Below, piece after piece: positions 1-7,931 of a stretch of DNA of 64,000 nt (position 1 is the first letter of the stretch; every line of letters begins with the position of its first letter). Made by a program: the position numbers and the translations under genes. The notes below the pieces were generated by a model. It saw only the letters and a program-made list of their open reading frames with translations, had not been told where the DNA came from and ran no database searches. The stretch lies in contig JAQXBF010000004.1 of NCBI GenBank assembly GCA_029252555.1, positions 1 to 64,000 on the forward strand. The letters run 5' to 3'. This DNA is from Porticoccaceae bacterium (GTDB taxonomy: Bacteria > Pseudomonadota > Gammaproteobacteria > Pseudomonadales > Porticoccaceae).

Positions 1-125
1 CTGGTACAGGGCATTTTTATACTACAGATAAGAACAAGCGCAATATGCCTGAGAAAATGGAGATCAAGAAGTATGATCCCACCATTCGTCAGCATGTGAT
101 CTATAAAGAAGCCAAAATCAAGTAG
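1..125 (+). CDS. rpmG: 50S ribosomal protein L33 (3' end only)
   Basis: The window opens inside this gene; the reading frame begins at base 3 and ends at TAG 123-125, giving 40 residues. The end reads [14 protein letters not shown], then [12 protein letters not shown], then [12 protein letters not shown], which is the C-terminal four-fifths of bacterial L33 of the 51-residue proteobacterial type. L33 is a small structural protein of the large ribosomal subunit. The usual partner rpmB would lie just upstream, outside the window. A strong terminator follows directly. Confidence 0.95.
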   Translation, partial: GTGHFYTTDKNKRNMPEKMEIKKYDPTIRQHVIYKEAKIK

Positions 126-156
126 CGTTGTCTTCTGCGAGAAGTCGCGCGAAAGA

Positions 157-184
157 ATCCTGCCGGTTGGCGGGATTTTTTTTG
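157..184 (+). terminator. Rho-independent terminator after rpmG
   Basis: An 8-bp stem (ATCCTGCC 157-164 with GGCGGGAT 169-176, one G-T pair) closes a four-base loop and is followed by a run of eight T. It sits 31 bases after the rpmG stop codon. Confidence 0.85.
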
Positions 185-270
185 CCCATGGTATTTTCTA
201 TATCGGCTTAAGCGAGAAAGCGCACATAAATTACCCGAGTAAGCACAAACGAAAAGCAGCGCACATAAAA

Positions 271-300
271 AAAGCCCCGATAATCTCTTATCGGGGCTTT
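271..300 (-). terminator. Terminator of the cold-shock gene
   Basis: A perfect 13-bp stem (271-283 with 288-300) closes a TCTC loop. Read on the minus strand it follows the csp stop codon by about 40 bases and ends in a T run (the A run at 267-273 on the plus strand). It could also act as a back-up for rpmG read-through. Confidence 0.85.
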
Positions 301-341
301 CTAATAATTTTCGTGCTGCTATCTAGTGACAGCGACAGAAA

Positions 342-551
342 TTATTCAGCGACTACAGCTTCAGCTTGATCGCCTTTAGCACCAGCAGTAACTTCCATAG
401 TTACTTTTTGGCCTTCTTTCAAAGATTTAAAGCCATCAGCTTGGATTGCGCTGTGGTGTACAAAAACGTCACCGCCACCTTCCTGCTCAATAAAACCAAA
501 ACCTTTGCTGTCGTTGAACCACTTTACAGTGCCAGAAACTCTCTCCGACAT
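342..551 (-). CDS. Cold-shock domain protein (CspA family)
   Basis: A 69-residue single cold-shock domain that binds single-stranded RNA/DNA and acts as an RNA chaperone in the cytoplasm. The RNP1 motif KGFGFI and RNP2 motif VFVHH are intact, and the start GTVKWFN is typical. The ATG at 549-551 is chosen because MSERVSG is the usual beginning and a GAGG ribosome-binding site lies 8 bases before it; an upstream start would add four residues. The gene is monocistronic with its own terminator. Which csp paralogue it is cannot be told from sequence alone, and cold induction is not shown. Confidence 0.93.
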   Translation of the reverse strand: MSERVSGTVKWFNDSKGFGFIEQEGGGDVFVHHSAIQADGFKSLKEGQKVTMEVTAGAKGDQAEAVVAE

Positions 552-717
552 AACTAACCTCACTTATAAAAAATTATATACCGTTTAAGGCGTTTAAAAT
601 ATCCAGCCTCATAACGGGGCTAGCCTATACCCCTAAGCCAAAAAACGAGTTGTGAACTAAGGGCACCTCTGCATCAACCGTACTTAAATTAAAGATTTGG
701 ATGAGGCAGGTTGCAGA

Positions 718-747
718 AGTGTATTGTTTTTTTAACCAATTAGCCAA
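718..747 (-). promoter_or_regulatory. Possible promoter of the cold-shock gene
   Basis: On the minus strand, TTGGCT (742-747) and TACACT (718-723) are 18 bases apart and each match the sigma-70 boxes at four of six bases. Use of this promoter would give a leader of about 160 bases, like the long leaders of cspA-type mRNAs. The match is weak and other boxes in this AT-rich 268-base gap are possible. Confidence 0.25.
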
Positions 748-819
748 TTTTGCGTCAATTTTGTACAAAATAAATGGTTTTTGGCTTGTTTTAGGCCCTT
801 TTTAACCCGTTTTACCGAT

Positions 820-2049
820 TTAGAATAAAACCCGGCAGCGAATTGTACCTGCGATGCCTTTGAGTGCAGCGAGGGCGTCATTGCTATATTCAGAGTCAAT
901 GTCTACCACCACATAACCTACCTTATCGTTGGTCTGCAGATATTGTGCGGCCACGTTAATGTTGTACTGGGAGAAAACCTGATTGATCGCACTCATGATG
1001 CCCGGGATATTGCCATGAACATGCAGCAAGCGATGGGTATCGGCGTGGGCGGGCAGTGCCACCTGAGGGAAATTAACCGCACTGGTGCTGGTGCCATTGT
1101 CGCTGTACATGACAATCTTCTCAGCCACTTCAATACCAATGTTTTCCTGTGCTTCTTGAGTTGAGCCACCAATATGAGGTGTAAGGATGACATTATCAAA
1201 CTGCCGCAGTGGTGAAATAAACTCTTCTTGATTCGATTTGGGCTCCACAGGAAAGACATCAATGGCAGCTCCGCCAAGATGTTTACTGGCTAGATGGTCG
1301 CAGAGGCTGTCGATATCGACAATCTGGCCTCGTGCGGCATTAATTAGCATAGCACCTGGCTTCATGGCCGCTAGCTCTACCGCTCCCATTAGACCGCGGG
1401 TAGTGGCGTTGTCTGGCACATGCAGTGATACCACATCGGCCTGGCCCAGCAGTGTTTTTAAGCTGCGAACCTGCTCTGCGTTGCCCAGGGGTAGCTTGGT
1501 TGCGGTGTCATAAAAGCGCACTTTCATACCCATGGATTCTGCCATAACGCTGATTTGGCTGCCGATATTGCCATAGCCGACAATGCCTAATGTTTTACCG
1601 CGCACTTCAAAGGCATCGCTGGCAGACTTTAACCATTGCCCACGGTGGGCCTTGGCGCTTTTGTCCGGAATGCCGCGCATCAACATAATGGCTTCGGCAA
1701 TGACCAGTTCTGCAACACTGCGCGTATTAGAATAAGGCGCATTGAATACAATAACCCCATGCTCTGTAGCGGCCTGCAAATCCACCTGATTGGTGCCAAT
1801 ACAGAAACAGCCGACACTGATCAGTTTTTTCGCAGCGGCGAACACCTTGGCGTTTAATTGGGTGCTCGAGCGGATGCCGACAAAATGGGCGTCGGCAATT
1901 ATCTCTAGCAGCTCATCTTCTGGCAGTGCAGCGGGGTGATAGTCGATATTTTCATATCCGGCGGTTTTAAACACTTCCACCGCCGAGGGATGAACCCCTT
2001 CAAGCAGCAGGATTTTGATTTTTTGTTTGCCAAGAGAGAAATTTAACAT
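820..2049 (-). CDS. serA: D-3-phosphoglycerate dehydrogenase
   Basis: Oxidises 3-phosphoglycerate to 3-phosphohydroxypyruvate with NAD, the first step of serine synthesis. The 409-residue protein is collinear with the E. coli enzyme: an N-terminal substrate domain, a Rossmann NAD site GYGNIG near residue 160, the NAARGQIVD segment with the catalytic Arg region, the PHIGGSTQEAQ segment with the catalytic His, and a C-terminal ACT domain (last ~75 residues) that binds serine for feedback inhibition. The ATG at 2047-2049 fits the family start (MLNFSLGKQKIKILLLEG); the frame is also open to a TTG 27 bases upstream. It is divergent from the dehydrogenase at 2150, a pairing also known in Pseudomonas. 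Confidence 0.95.
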   Translation of the reverse strand: MLNFSLGKQKIKILLLEGVHPSAVEVFKTAGYENIDYHPAALPEDELLEIIADAHFVGIRSSTQLNAKVFAAAKKLISVGCFCIGTNQVDLQAATEHGVIVFNAPYSNTRSVAELVIAEAIMLMRGIPDKSAKAHRGQWLKSASDAFEVRGKTLGIVGYGNIGSQISVMAESMGMKVRFYDTATKLPLGNAEQVRSLKTLLGQADVVSLHVPDNATTRGLMGAVELAAMKPGAMLINAARGQIVDIDSLCDHLASKHLGGAAIDVFPVEPKSNQEEFISPLRQFDNVILTPHIGGSTQEAQENIGIEVAEKIVMYSDNGTSTSAVNFPQVALPAHADTHRLLHVHGNIPGIMSAINQVFSQYNINVAAQYLQTNDKVGYVVVDIDSEYSNDALAALKGIAGTIRCRVLF

Positions 2050-2149
2050 GGACGAATACGCCTGTTGAGCAGTCAATTTTTGACCATTATGGTAACATGT
2101 TTAGCAAGTAATCTTTTCTAAATACCACCCGAATGACGAGGATTTCCGA

Positions 2150-3541
2150 ATGTTATCGGAACAGATAGTTGAGCGTTTAAACGCGGTTGTTGGCGCACAA
2201 AGAGTGCTGCTAGATAGCTCAGATTTTCAGCGTTTTGGCGTTGACCGCACGACCATCTGGGAGCCTAATCCCTGTGCTGTCGTTTTGCCAGCCTCCATTG
2301 AAGAGGTGCAGGAAGTTGTGCGGCTGGCCAATGAGTGGAATCTGGCTATTGTGCCCTCCGGTGGCCGAACCGGTCTCAGTGGCGGCGCAGTGGCCAAAGA
2401 TGGTGAGATCGTGGTGGCAATGGATCGACTCAATCAGGTATTGGATTTTAATCCTTTGGACCGCACCGTCAGGCTGGGGGCTGGGGTTATTACCGCCAAT
2501 CTGCAAGACTTTGCCACTGAGCAGGGGCTGTTTTATCCGGTTGACTTCGCTTCCACCGGCTCTAGTCAAATTGGCGGAAATATTGCCACCAATGCTGGCG
2601 GCATCAATGTGATTCGCTACGGTATGACTCGCGATTGGGTTATGGGGCTTAAGGTGGTGAACGGCGCGGGAGATATCCTCGAACTTAATAAAGGCCTGGT
2701 TAAAAATAATACCGGCTATGATTTTCGCCACCTATTTATTGGCTCTGAGGGCACCCTAGGTCTTATTTGCGAGGCGACCATCCAGCTGACCCGCCCGCCG
2801 GTGGATCCAAATGTGCTGATATTGGGGGTGAATAATTTCCCCGCTATTTTGGATGTGCTGCAAACCTTCAGTGCGCAGATCGATCTCAATGCCTTTGAGT
2901 TTTTTAGCCAGGCGGCACTGGATAAAGTGACAGCTCAGATGGGTCACGCCAAGCCCTTTGATACTGAGACTCCTTTTTACGCGCTGCTGGAATTTGAGGG
3001 CAGTACTGAAGCGGTGATGGATAAGGCAATGACGCTGTTTGAGCAAACCGTTGAACAGGGCTGGGTGATGGATGGGGTATTAAGTCAGAGCCTGTCGCAG
3101 GCGGAGTCCCTGTGGAAACTGCGAGAGGATATTTCGGAAACACTCTGGCATTGGCAGCCCTATAAAAATGATATTTCAGTGCGCGTCTCGCGCATGCCCG
3201 ACTTCCTGCGTGAGGTTGATGAGCTGGTTGCCAGCCGTTACTCAGACTTTGAAGTGGTATGGTACGGCCATATTGGCGATGGTAATTTGCATCTCAATAT
3301 TCTCAAGCCAGAGAATTTATCTAGCCAAGACTTTGTCGCCCGATGTGTTCCGGTGAGCAGTGAAATAGGCCAGTTGCTTGCTAAGTATGAGGGCAGTGTC
3401 AGTGCGGAGCATGGCGTTGGCCTGTTGAAGAAGGACTATCTGCACTACAGCAGATCGCCACTTGAGCTAGAGCTGATGAAACAGGTTAAAAAGGCATTCG
3501 ATCCCAATGGTATCCTTAATCCAGGGAAACTGTTTGACTAG
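2150..3541 (+). CDS. FAD-linked D-2-hydroxyacid dehydrogenase (probable D-2-hydroxyglutarate dehydrogenase)
   Basis: A 463-residue flavoenzyme of the GlcD/DLD/D2HGDH family. The N-terminal FAD_binding_4 domain (about 35-215) has PSGGRTGLSGGA and the glycine-rich GGNIATNAGG flavin segments. The C-terminal FAD-oxidase domain has the metal/substrate motif GHIGDGNLHLNI near residue 375 and EHGVG near 420. SerA enzymes make D-2-hydroxyglutarate as a by-product, and in Pseudomonas stutzeri a D2HGDH encoded beside serA recycles it. The divergent serA here makes that role more likely than glycolate or D-lactate oxidation, but substrate is inferred. The start ATG has an AGGA site 9 bases upstream. Confidence 0.85.
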   Translation: MLSEQIVERLNAVVGAQRVLLDSSDFQRFGVDRTTIWEPNPCAVVLPASIEEVQEVVRLANEWNLAIVPSGGRTGLSGGAVAKDGEIVVAMDRLNQVLDFNPLDRTVRLGAGVITANLQDFATEQGLFYPVDFASTGSSQIGGNIATNAGGINVIRYGMTRDWVMGLKVVNGAGDILELNKGLVKNNTGYDFRHLFIGSEGTLGLICEATIQLTRPPVDPNVLILGVNNFPAILDVLQTFSAQIDLNAFEFFSQAALDKVTAQMGHAKPFDTETPFYALLEFEGSTEAVMDKAMTLFEQTVEQGWVMDGVLSQSLSQAESLWKLREDISETLWHWQPYKNDISVRVSRMPDFLREVDELVASRYSDFEVVWYGHIGDGNLHLNILKPENLSSQDFVARCVPVSSEIGQLLAKYEGSVSAEHGVGLLKKDYLHYSRSPLELELMKQVKKAFDPNGILNPGKLFD

Positions 3542-3582
3542 CTGGGTATCCAAGACCCAGAAATGATTGTTAGGAGACCGTA

Positions 3583-3948
3583 ATGAGTGAAAATATCGCT
3601 GAGGCCAATGACACGCCAGACAATACTTTAGAGGTTCAGCACCGAAATTTGGCGCTGCTGGTTTATGTGTTGCAGGGCTTTGGTTTTGTCACCGGTGGTT
3701 TGACTTGGATTGCCGCGCTAGTGGTCAACTATCTTAAGCGGTCAGAGGTGCGCGATACCTGGTTAGAGAGCCATTTTCGTTGGCAGCTCAACACGTTCTG
3801 GTATGGCTTGCTGTGGTCCCTGGTGGCGGGTTTATTTTGGCTGGTCCTGCTCGGCTGGTTTGCCGGAGGCGTTGTCACGCTCTGGCTTATTTACCGTATC
3901 GTTAAAGGGCTTTTGTACCTGAATGACAGCAAGCCGATTATTTTTTAA
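3583..3948 (+). CDS. Conserved small membrane protein (COG3671-like)
   Basis: A 121-residue protein of unknown function with about three hydrophobic segments: LALLVYVLQGFGFVTGG, the WIAALVVNYL stretch, and a long C-terminal one around LLWSLVAGLFWLVLLGWF. The conserved cytoplasmic piece LKRSEVRDTWLESHFRWQ and the ending VKGLLYLNDSKP are the family signature as I recall it from Pseudomonas homologues that also lie near serA. It follows the dehydrogenase by 41 bases, with a TTAGGAG ribosome-binding site, and is probably in the same transcript. No function is assigned. Confidence 0.8.
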   Translation: MSENIAEANDTPDNTLEVQHRNLALLVYVLQGFGFVTGGLTWIAALVVNYLKRSEVRDTWLESHFRWQLNTFWYGLLWSLVAGLFWLVLLGWFAGGVVTLWLIYRIVKGLLYLNDSKPIIF

Positions 3949-4002
3949 ACCGACAATATTTATGGGCCGCGGAACTACCGCTGCCGTTGAGGAGTGGGAG
4001 TA

Positions 4003-4674
4003 TTGAACTACCGTCATAGCATTGATGGCGCTGAGGTCGATCTGCCGGTCGGTAAGGTGGTTTGTGTGGGTAGAAATTATGCGGCCCATGCCAAGGAGCT
4101 TAATAATCCGGTACCCACCGAGCCAGTATTATTTATAAAACCTAACACGTCTATTGTCAGCCTTGCCGAGTCTATTTTTATTCCCACCCATCTTGGTCAA
4201 TGTCATTTTGAAACAGAGATGAGCATTCTGATTGGCACTCAACTCGGTGCTGGCTGTAACGAAGAGCAGGCTCAGGCCGCTATTGCCGGCGTTGGATTGG
4301 CGCTCGATCTCACCCTGCGGGAACTGCAGCAGCAACTCAAGGATAAAAGCCTGCCCTGGGAAAAGGCCAAGTCTTTTGATGGTGCTTGCCCTGCCTCTGA
4401 ATTTGTGTCGGCCAGTAGAGTGGCCAACCTACAGAATCAGCAGATACAGCTGCACCAGAATCAGCAGCTGCGCCAAGATGGCAATAGCGCTGATATGCTG
4501 ACACCTGTGTTGCCTCTGCTGGTGTATATAAGCCAGTTCTTTACTCTGATGCCCGGGGATATGGTTTTGACTGGCACCCCAGCAGGTGTCGGGCCACTGG
4601 CTGTTGGCGATCAATTACACTTATCCCTGTCTGACCTGATTCAACGTCAGACTCAGATTTGCGCCACTGTTTAA
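4003..4674 (+). CDS. Fumarylacetoacetate hydrolase family protein (YcgM-like)
   Basis: An FAH-fold enzyme of 223 residues, close in length and sequence to E. coli YcgM (219). It shows the family pieces KVVCVGRNYAAHAKEL, EPVLFIKPNTS, FETEMSILIG with metal-binding Glu residues, and GDMVLTGTPAGVGPL. Members are Mg-dependent acylpyruvate hydrolases or oxaloacetate tautomerases/decarboxylases like FAHD1; which reaction applies cannot be read from sequence. There is no ATG: TTG 4003 has a GGGAG site 5 bases upstream, and GTG 3994 preceded by GAGGA is an alternative. Cotranscribed with DUF1653 and arfB. Confidence 0.85.
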   Translation: MNYRHSIDGAEVDLPVGKVVCVGRNYAAHAKELNNPVPTEPVLFIKPNTSIVSLAESIFIPTHLGQCHFETEMSILIGTQLGAGCNEEQAQAAIAGVGLALDLTLRELQQQLKDKSLPWEKAKSFDGACPASEFVSASRVANLQNQQIQLHQNQQLRQDGNSADMLTPVLPLLVYISQFFTLMPGDMVLTGTPAGVGPLAVGDQLHLSLSDLIQRQTQICATV

Positions 4675-4683
4675 GGAGAGAGC

Positions 4684-4911
4684 ATGAGCCTCGAAAACGG
4701 AATTTATAAACATTACAAAGGTAACCTATATGAGGTGCTGGGCGTTGCCCGGCACAGCGAGACCGAGGAGACACATGTGGTGTATAAAACGCTCTATGGC
4801 GATTACAGCCTATGGGTGCGACCCCTCGGCATGTTTACTGAGTCGGTCGAGGTGGACGGCCAGCAAATTCCTCGGTTTGAATTTGTTGAGCCCACTGAGT
4901 CGAGCGCCTAA
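4684..4911 (+). CDS. DUF1653 protein
   Basis: A 75-residue protein that is one DUF1653 domain from end to end: it starts ENGIYKHYKGNLYEVLGVARHSET, has VVYKTLYGDYSLWVRPLGMF in the middle and ends PRFEFVE. The family is widespread, small and soluble; function unknown. A GGAGAG site precedes the ATG. Its TAA overlaps the next ATG (TAATG), so translation is likely coupled to arfB. Confidence 0.9.
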   Translation: MSLENGIYKHYKGNLYEVLGVARHSETEETHVVYKTLYGDYSLWVRPLGMFTESVEVDGQQIPRFEFVEPTESSA

Positions 4912-5327
4912 TGCTTTTTATCACCAGCAATATTTCCATTGCTGATACCGAGATAGAGTTCACCGCGGTGCGCTCTCAGGGCCCCGGCGGCCAAAATGTG
5001 AATAAGGTGTCATCGGCGATCCACCTGCGTTTTGATATTCGCGCTTCTTCTATGCCAGAAATCTACCAGCAACGCTTGCTAAAATTGCGAGACCATCGTA
5101 TTACCAAAGAGGGTGTGGTGGTGATTAAGGCCCAGCGTTATCGCAGCCAGGACAAAAACCGAGCTCAGGCATTGCAGAGGCTGCAAGACCTGCTGCAGTC
5201 GGTGACTCACAACCCTAAGGTGCGCAGGCCCACTAAGCCTCCGCGCGGGTCGCAGTTGAGACGTATGGATAAAAAAACTCAGCATGGTAAAAAGAAAACC
5301 ATGCGATCTAAACCTAACCTTGATTAA
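4911..5327 (+). CDS. arfB: Alternative ribosome-rescue factor ArfB (peptidyl-tRNA hydrolase)
   Basis: Hydrolyses peptidyl-tRNA on ribosomes stalled at mRNA ends without needing a stop codon. The catalytic GGQ motif is at residues 26-28, within RSQGPGGQNVNKV. The C-terminal tail is long and basic (KKTQHGKKKTMRSK), the part that enters the empty mRNA channel and senses the stall. At 138 residues it matches E. coli YaeJ (140). It overlaps the DUF1653 gene by one base and is followed by srkA after 20 bases. Confidence 0.95.
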   Translation: MLFITSNISIADTEIEFTAVRSQGPGGQNVNKVSSAIHLRFDIRASSMPEIYQQRLLKLRDHRITKEGVVVIKAQRYRSQDKNRAQALQRLQDLLQSVTHNPKVRRPTKPPRGSQLRRMDKKTQHGKKKTMRSKPNLD

Positions 5328-5347
5328 AGATCGCAACAGGCTGCCCC

Positions 5348-6340
5348 ATGACAGATGAAAGCAACCACCCCTTCGAAATATTAACACCGGATCTATTAAT
5401 TGATGCGGTGGAAGATCAGGGGTTTGTTTCTGATGGCCGGTTTATTGTATTAAATAGCTATGAGAATCGGGTATACCAAATTGGTATTGAAGATCAGACG
5501 CCAATGATTGCGAAATTTTACCGGCCGGAACGTTGGACAGATGAGCAGATTCAAGAGGAGCATGATTTTTGCTTTGATCTACTGGAGCAAGAGTTACCCG
5601 TGGTCTGCCCCTGGGTTAATGCCCAGGGCAAGACAATCAATCATTACGCCGATTTTAGTTTTGCCCTATACCCTCGCAAAGGCGGCCATGCTCCCGAGTT
5701 AGATAATCTGGATAACCTGTTTATTCTCGGGCGCTTGCTGGGGCGTTTCCATGCCATTGGCGCAACCCGCCCCTTTCAATATCGCCCGAGCCTGAATGTA
5801 GAGTCATTTGGTCGCCGCTCTTACGAGCTAATAAGCACTCAGTTTATGCCCAGTGAGCTCAGCCCAGCCTATGATTCTCTGGCGCTGGATTTGCTAAAGA
5901 AGATAGACGAGATTATGGCGGGCTTTGGCTCAGTCAATAATATCCGTGTTCATGGGGACTGCCATTCGGGCAATATTTTGTGGCGCGATGACAACCCCCA
6001 TTTTGTCGATTTTGATGATGCGCGTATGGCACCGGCAGTGCAGGATCTTTGGATGTTGTTGTCAGGTGATCGCCAGGAGCAAACGCTGCAAATGGCTGAG
6101 TTAATTGAGGGCTACAGTGAGTTCTATGATTTTGACTATCGCGAACTTCAGTTGATCGAGGTATTGCGAACTTTGCGAATTATGCATCACAGCGCTTGGA
6201 TTGCCCGGCGCTGGTCAGACCCAGCATTCCCTCGGGCGTTTTCCTGGTTTGATACCCCCCGCTACTGGAGTGAGCATATTCTGATATTGCGGGAGCAGTT
6301 GGCGGCACTCAATGAGCCGCCTCTGCAAGTTATTCCCTAA
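5348..6340 (+). CDS. srkA: Stress response kinase A (YihE-type Ser/Thr kinase)
   Basis: A 330-residue aminoglycoside-phosphotransferase-fold protein kinase, collinear with E. coli SrkA/YihE (328). Diagnostic pieces are LNSYENRVYQIGIED in the N-lobe, the catalytic loop VHGDCHSGNILWRD (Asp and Asn) and the metal-binding FVDFDDARMAP. SrkA protects against envelope and oxidative stress and counters MazF-type death; in enterobacteria it is Cpx-controlled and sits beside dsbA, which is not so here. It is the last gene of the forward run and ends 4 bases before the convergent DUF481 gene. Confidence 0.92.
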   Translation: MTDESNHPFEILTPDLLIDAVEDQGFVSDGRFIVLNSYENRVYQIGIEDQTPMIAKFYRPERWTDEQIQEEHDFCFDLLEQELPVVCPWVNAQGKTINHYADFSFALYPRKGGHAPELDNLDNLFILGRLLGRFHAIGATRPFQYRPSLNVESFGRRSYELISTQFMPSELSPAYDSLALDLLKKIDEIMAGFGSVNNIRVHGDCHSGNILWRDDNPHFVDFDDARMAPAVQDLWMLLSGDRQEQTLQMAELIEGYSEFYDFDYRELQLIEVLRTLRIMHHSAWIARRWSDPAFPRAFSWFDTPRYWSEHILILREQLAALNEPPLQVIP

Positions 6341-6344
6341 GGGT

Positions 6345-7238
6345 TTACCAGCTGTAGCTAACGCCTATGGTGAGCTGGCTATCACTGGGGTCTGTGCCTT
6401 CAACAGGCTGGTTATCGTAGATCCACTCCAACTTGAGTTCGGTGAAAATATCTCTGATCAGCGGTGCTTTTAGCCCCAGATCTGCCCGCAGTTCCGAGTC
6501 GTCTAAATCTGAAATTGAGACTCTCAGGCTGTGAGTGTGAAATAGTTCGAGACTGGACGTAATCATCTGCCGGTAGTCGGCAGCCCAGCTCCAGGTCAGG
6601 CGATCATCTGTGGTGCTATCTTCATATTCCTCACTGATCCACAGCAAACCGGTTTCGGCTGATAGAGCACCGGATTCTTTGTCCCAAAACTGCCGACCGA
6701 TCGCGCTGCCGATTGCGTAATACTGGTCGATAGCACGGTTATCATTGGCACCCCATGATGCGCCATTGTTCCAAAACCACTGCTCTTGGAAGAACCAGTC
6801 GACGCCATAGTTAAGGTGATACTCCTCATTCGCAGGGCTGCCATCCAGACTGTGGCTCTCATAGTTGATGCCACTGTGATGACGAAAGTCTCCCTCACGC
6901 CATTCTACCGAGCCTTCAATATCCCAATCTTCCCTCTCTTCGTTGCCACTGGCATAGGCTCCGGTTGCACTAACATCGCCGTTGTAGGTTGAGCTAAAAA
7001 CGGGCTGGGGCTTTGGCCCATTGTCTATGCTGGCAATAGCTGCCCCATTGAGGGTTGAGATTTTGTCTATGGCAATGTTTAGGTCGCCAAAATTTTCCGA
7101 GGCCCAGATAATCTGTTCGCTGCTCTGTTCAATCAGGCTGCCCTGAATAATGTCGCCATTTTTTAATACTAGGTCGTCAGCGGACAGGCTTCCCGCTGCC
7201 AGAGTAAGAAAGATAATTGCGTATGTTCCGTATCGCAT
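6345..7238 (-). CDS. DUF481 outer-membrane beta-barrel protein (YdiY-like)
   Basis: A 297-residue exported protein. The chosen ATG (7236-7238) gives a clean signal peptide (MRYGTYAIIFLTLAAGSLSA, cleavage before DD) and has a GGGGA site just upstream; the open frame also runs 69 bases further up. After a short N-terminal domain that reads DDLVLKNGDIIQGSL, the rest is alternating beta strands with many W/Y (e.g. WFFQEQWFWNNGASWG) and ends in the aromatic YSW typical of outer-membrane barrels. DUF481 proteins are of unknown function; a salt-induced outer membrane role has been named for some. Confidence 0.82.
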   Translation of the reverse strand: MRYGTYAIIFLTLAAGSLSADDLVLKNGDIIQGSLIEQSSEQIIWASENFGDLNIAIDKISTLNGAAIASIDNGPKPQPVFSSTYNGDVSATGAYASGNEEREDWDIEGSVEWREGDFRHHSGINYESHSLDGSPANEEYHLNYGVDWFFQEQWFWNNGASWGANDNRAIDQYYAIGSAIGRQFWDKESGALSAETGLLWISEEYEDSTTDDRLTWSWAADYRQMITSSLELFHTHSLRVSISDLDDSELRADLGLKAPLIRDIFTELKLEWIYDNQPVEGTDPSDSQLTIGVSYSW

Positions 7239-7438
7239 GATGTCCCCAAAAGATGATTGATTAGCGTTGCAGGTCGGGTATTTTACAGATTTGAACACAA
7301 TGTTCATTAGTTGGTGAAAATCACTTTATCTTTTTATCTAATACTCAGTAAAATATGCGCGAACTGGACTGAGCGGCTGCATCAGGCGCTCTTGTAACAT
7401 CTGAAACATCACTAATAAGGTGAGTTAAGGAGAGATTT

Positions 7439-7828
7439 ATGAGCGAACTTCCAACTGAATTGAAGTATGCCAGCAGCCACGAATGGGCGCGGCTGGAGAG
7501 TGACGGTACTGTAGTTGTAGGTATCACGGATCACGCTCAAGACACTCTGGGTGATGTTGTCTATGTGGAGCTTCCAGAGATGGGTGCGTCAGTGGATGCA
7601 GGCTCTGAAGTTGCTGTTGTTGAATCTGTTAAGGCGGCCTCAGATATTTATTCACCGGTTACCGGAGATGTTGTTGAGATCAATCCGGCTCTTGAAGATG
7701 AGCCTGAGACGGTGAACAGCAGCCCCTATAGCGATGGCTGGCTTTTTCGCGTTAAGGTTTCTGGCCCTGAAGAGCTGGAAGATATGATGGATGCGGATGC
7801 TTATCAGACAGAGGTCGACCAGTCCTAG
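7439..7828 (+). CDS. gcvH: Glycine cleavage system H protein
   Basis: The lipoyl shuttle protein of the glycine cleavage system; it carries the aminomethyl group from GcvP to GcvT. At 129 residues it is full length. The lipoylated lysine is Lys65 in [14 protein letters not shown], and the flanking [12 protein letters not shown] and PYSDGWLF segments are conserved. A GGAGAG site precedes the ATG. It stands alone: gcvT and gcvP are not beside it, and I see no glycine-riboswitch architecture in the 200 bases upstream. A terminator follows. Confidence 0.97.
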   Translation: MSELPTELKYASSHEWARLESDGTVVVGITDHAQDTLGDVVYVELPEMGASVDAGSEVAVVESVKAASDIYSPVTGDVVEINPALEDEPETVNSSPYSDGWLFRVKVSGPEELEDMMDADAYQTEVDQS

Positions 7829-7850
7829 CTGGGCAGCAAAGCTCAGGATT

Positions 7851-7879
7851 AAGCCCCGGCGAGTTGCTGGGGCTTTTTG
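7851..7879 (+). terminator. Rho-independent terminator after gcvH
   Basis: AAGCCCC (7851-7857) pairs with GGGGCTT (7869-7875), extended by a partial inner GC pairing, followed by a T run. It lies 22 bases after the gcvH stop codon. Confidence 0.8.
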
Positions 7880-7931
7880 TTTCTGGGGTGCTCTATTGGT
7901 ATAGCTGATTTATTTTTTCTTTTCTCATATT

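Noticed and set aside
2219-2731. 170-residue open frame on the minus strand inside the D-2-hydroxyacid dehydrogenase gene
   Set aside because: It is antisense to a well-supported gene, has no recognisable domains or ribosome-binding site, and reads as codon-pattern shadow. The same applies to the frames at 9587-10048, 37832-38314, 17171-17476 and 24149-24532 on the minus strand.
7239-7438. Glycine riboswitch before gcvH
   Set aside because: I looked for the tandem glycine aptamer core upstream of the ATG and did not see it; the region is short and AT-rich with no paired aptamer arms.
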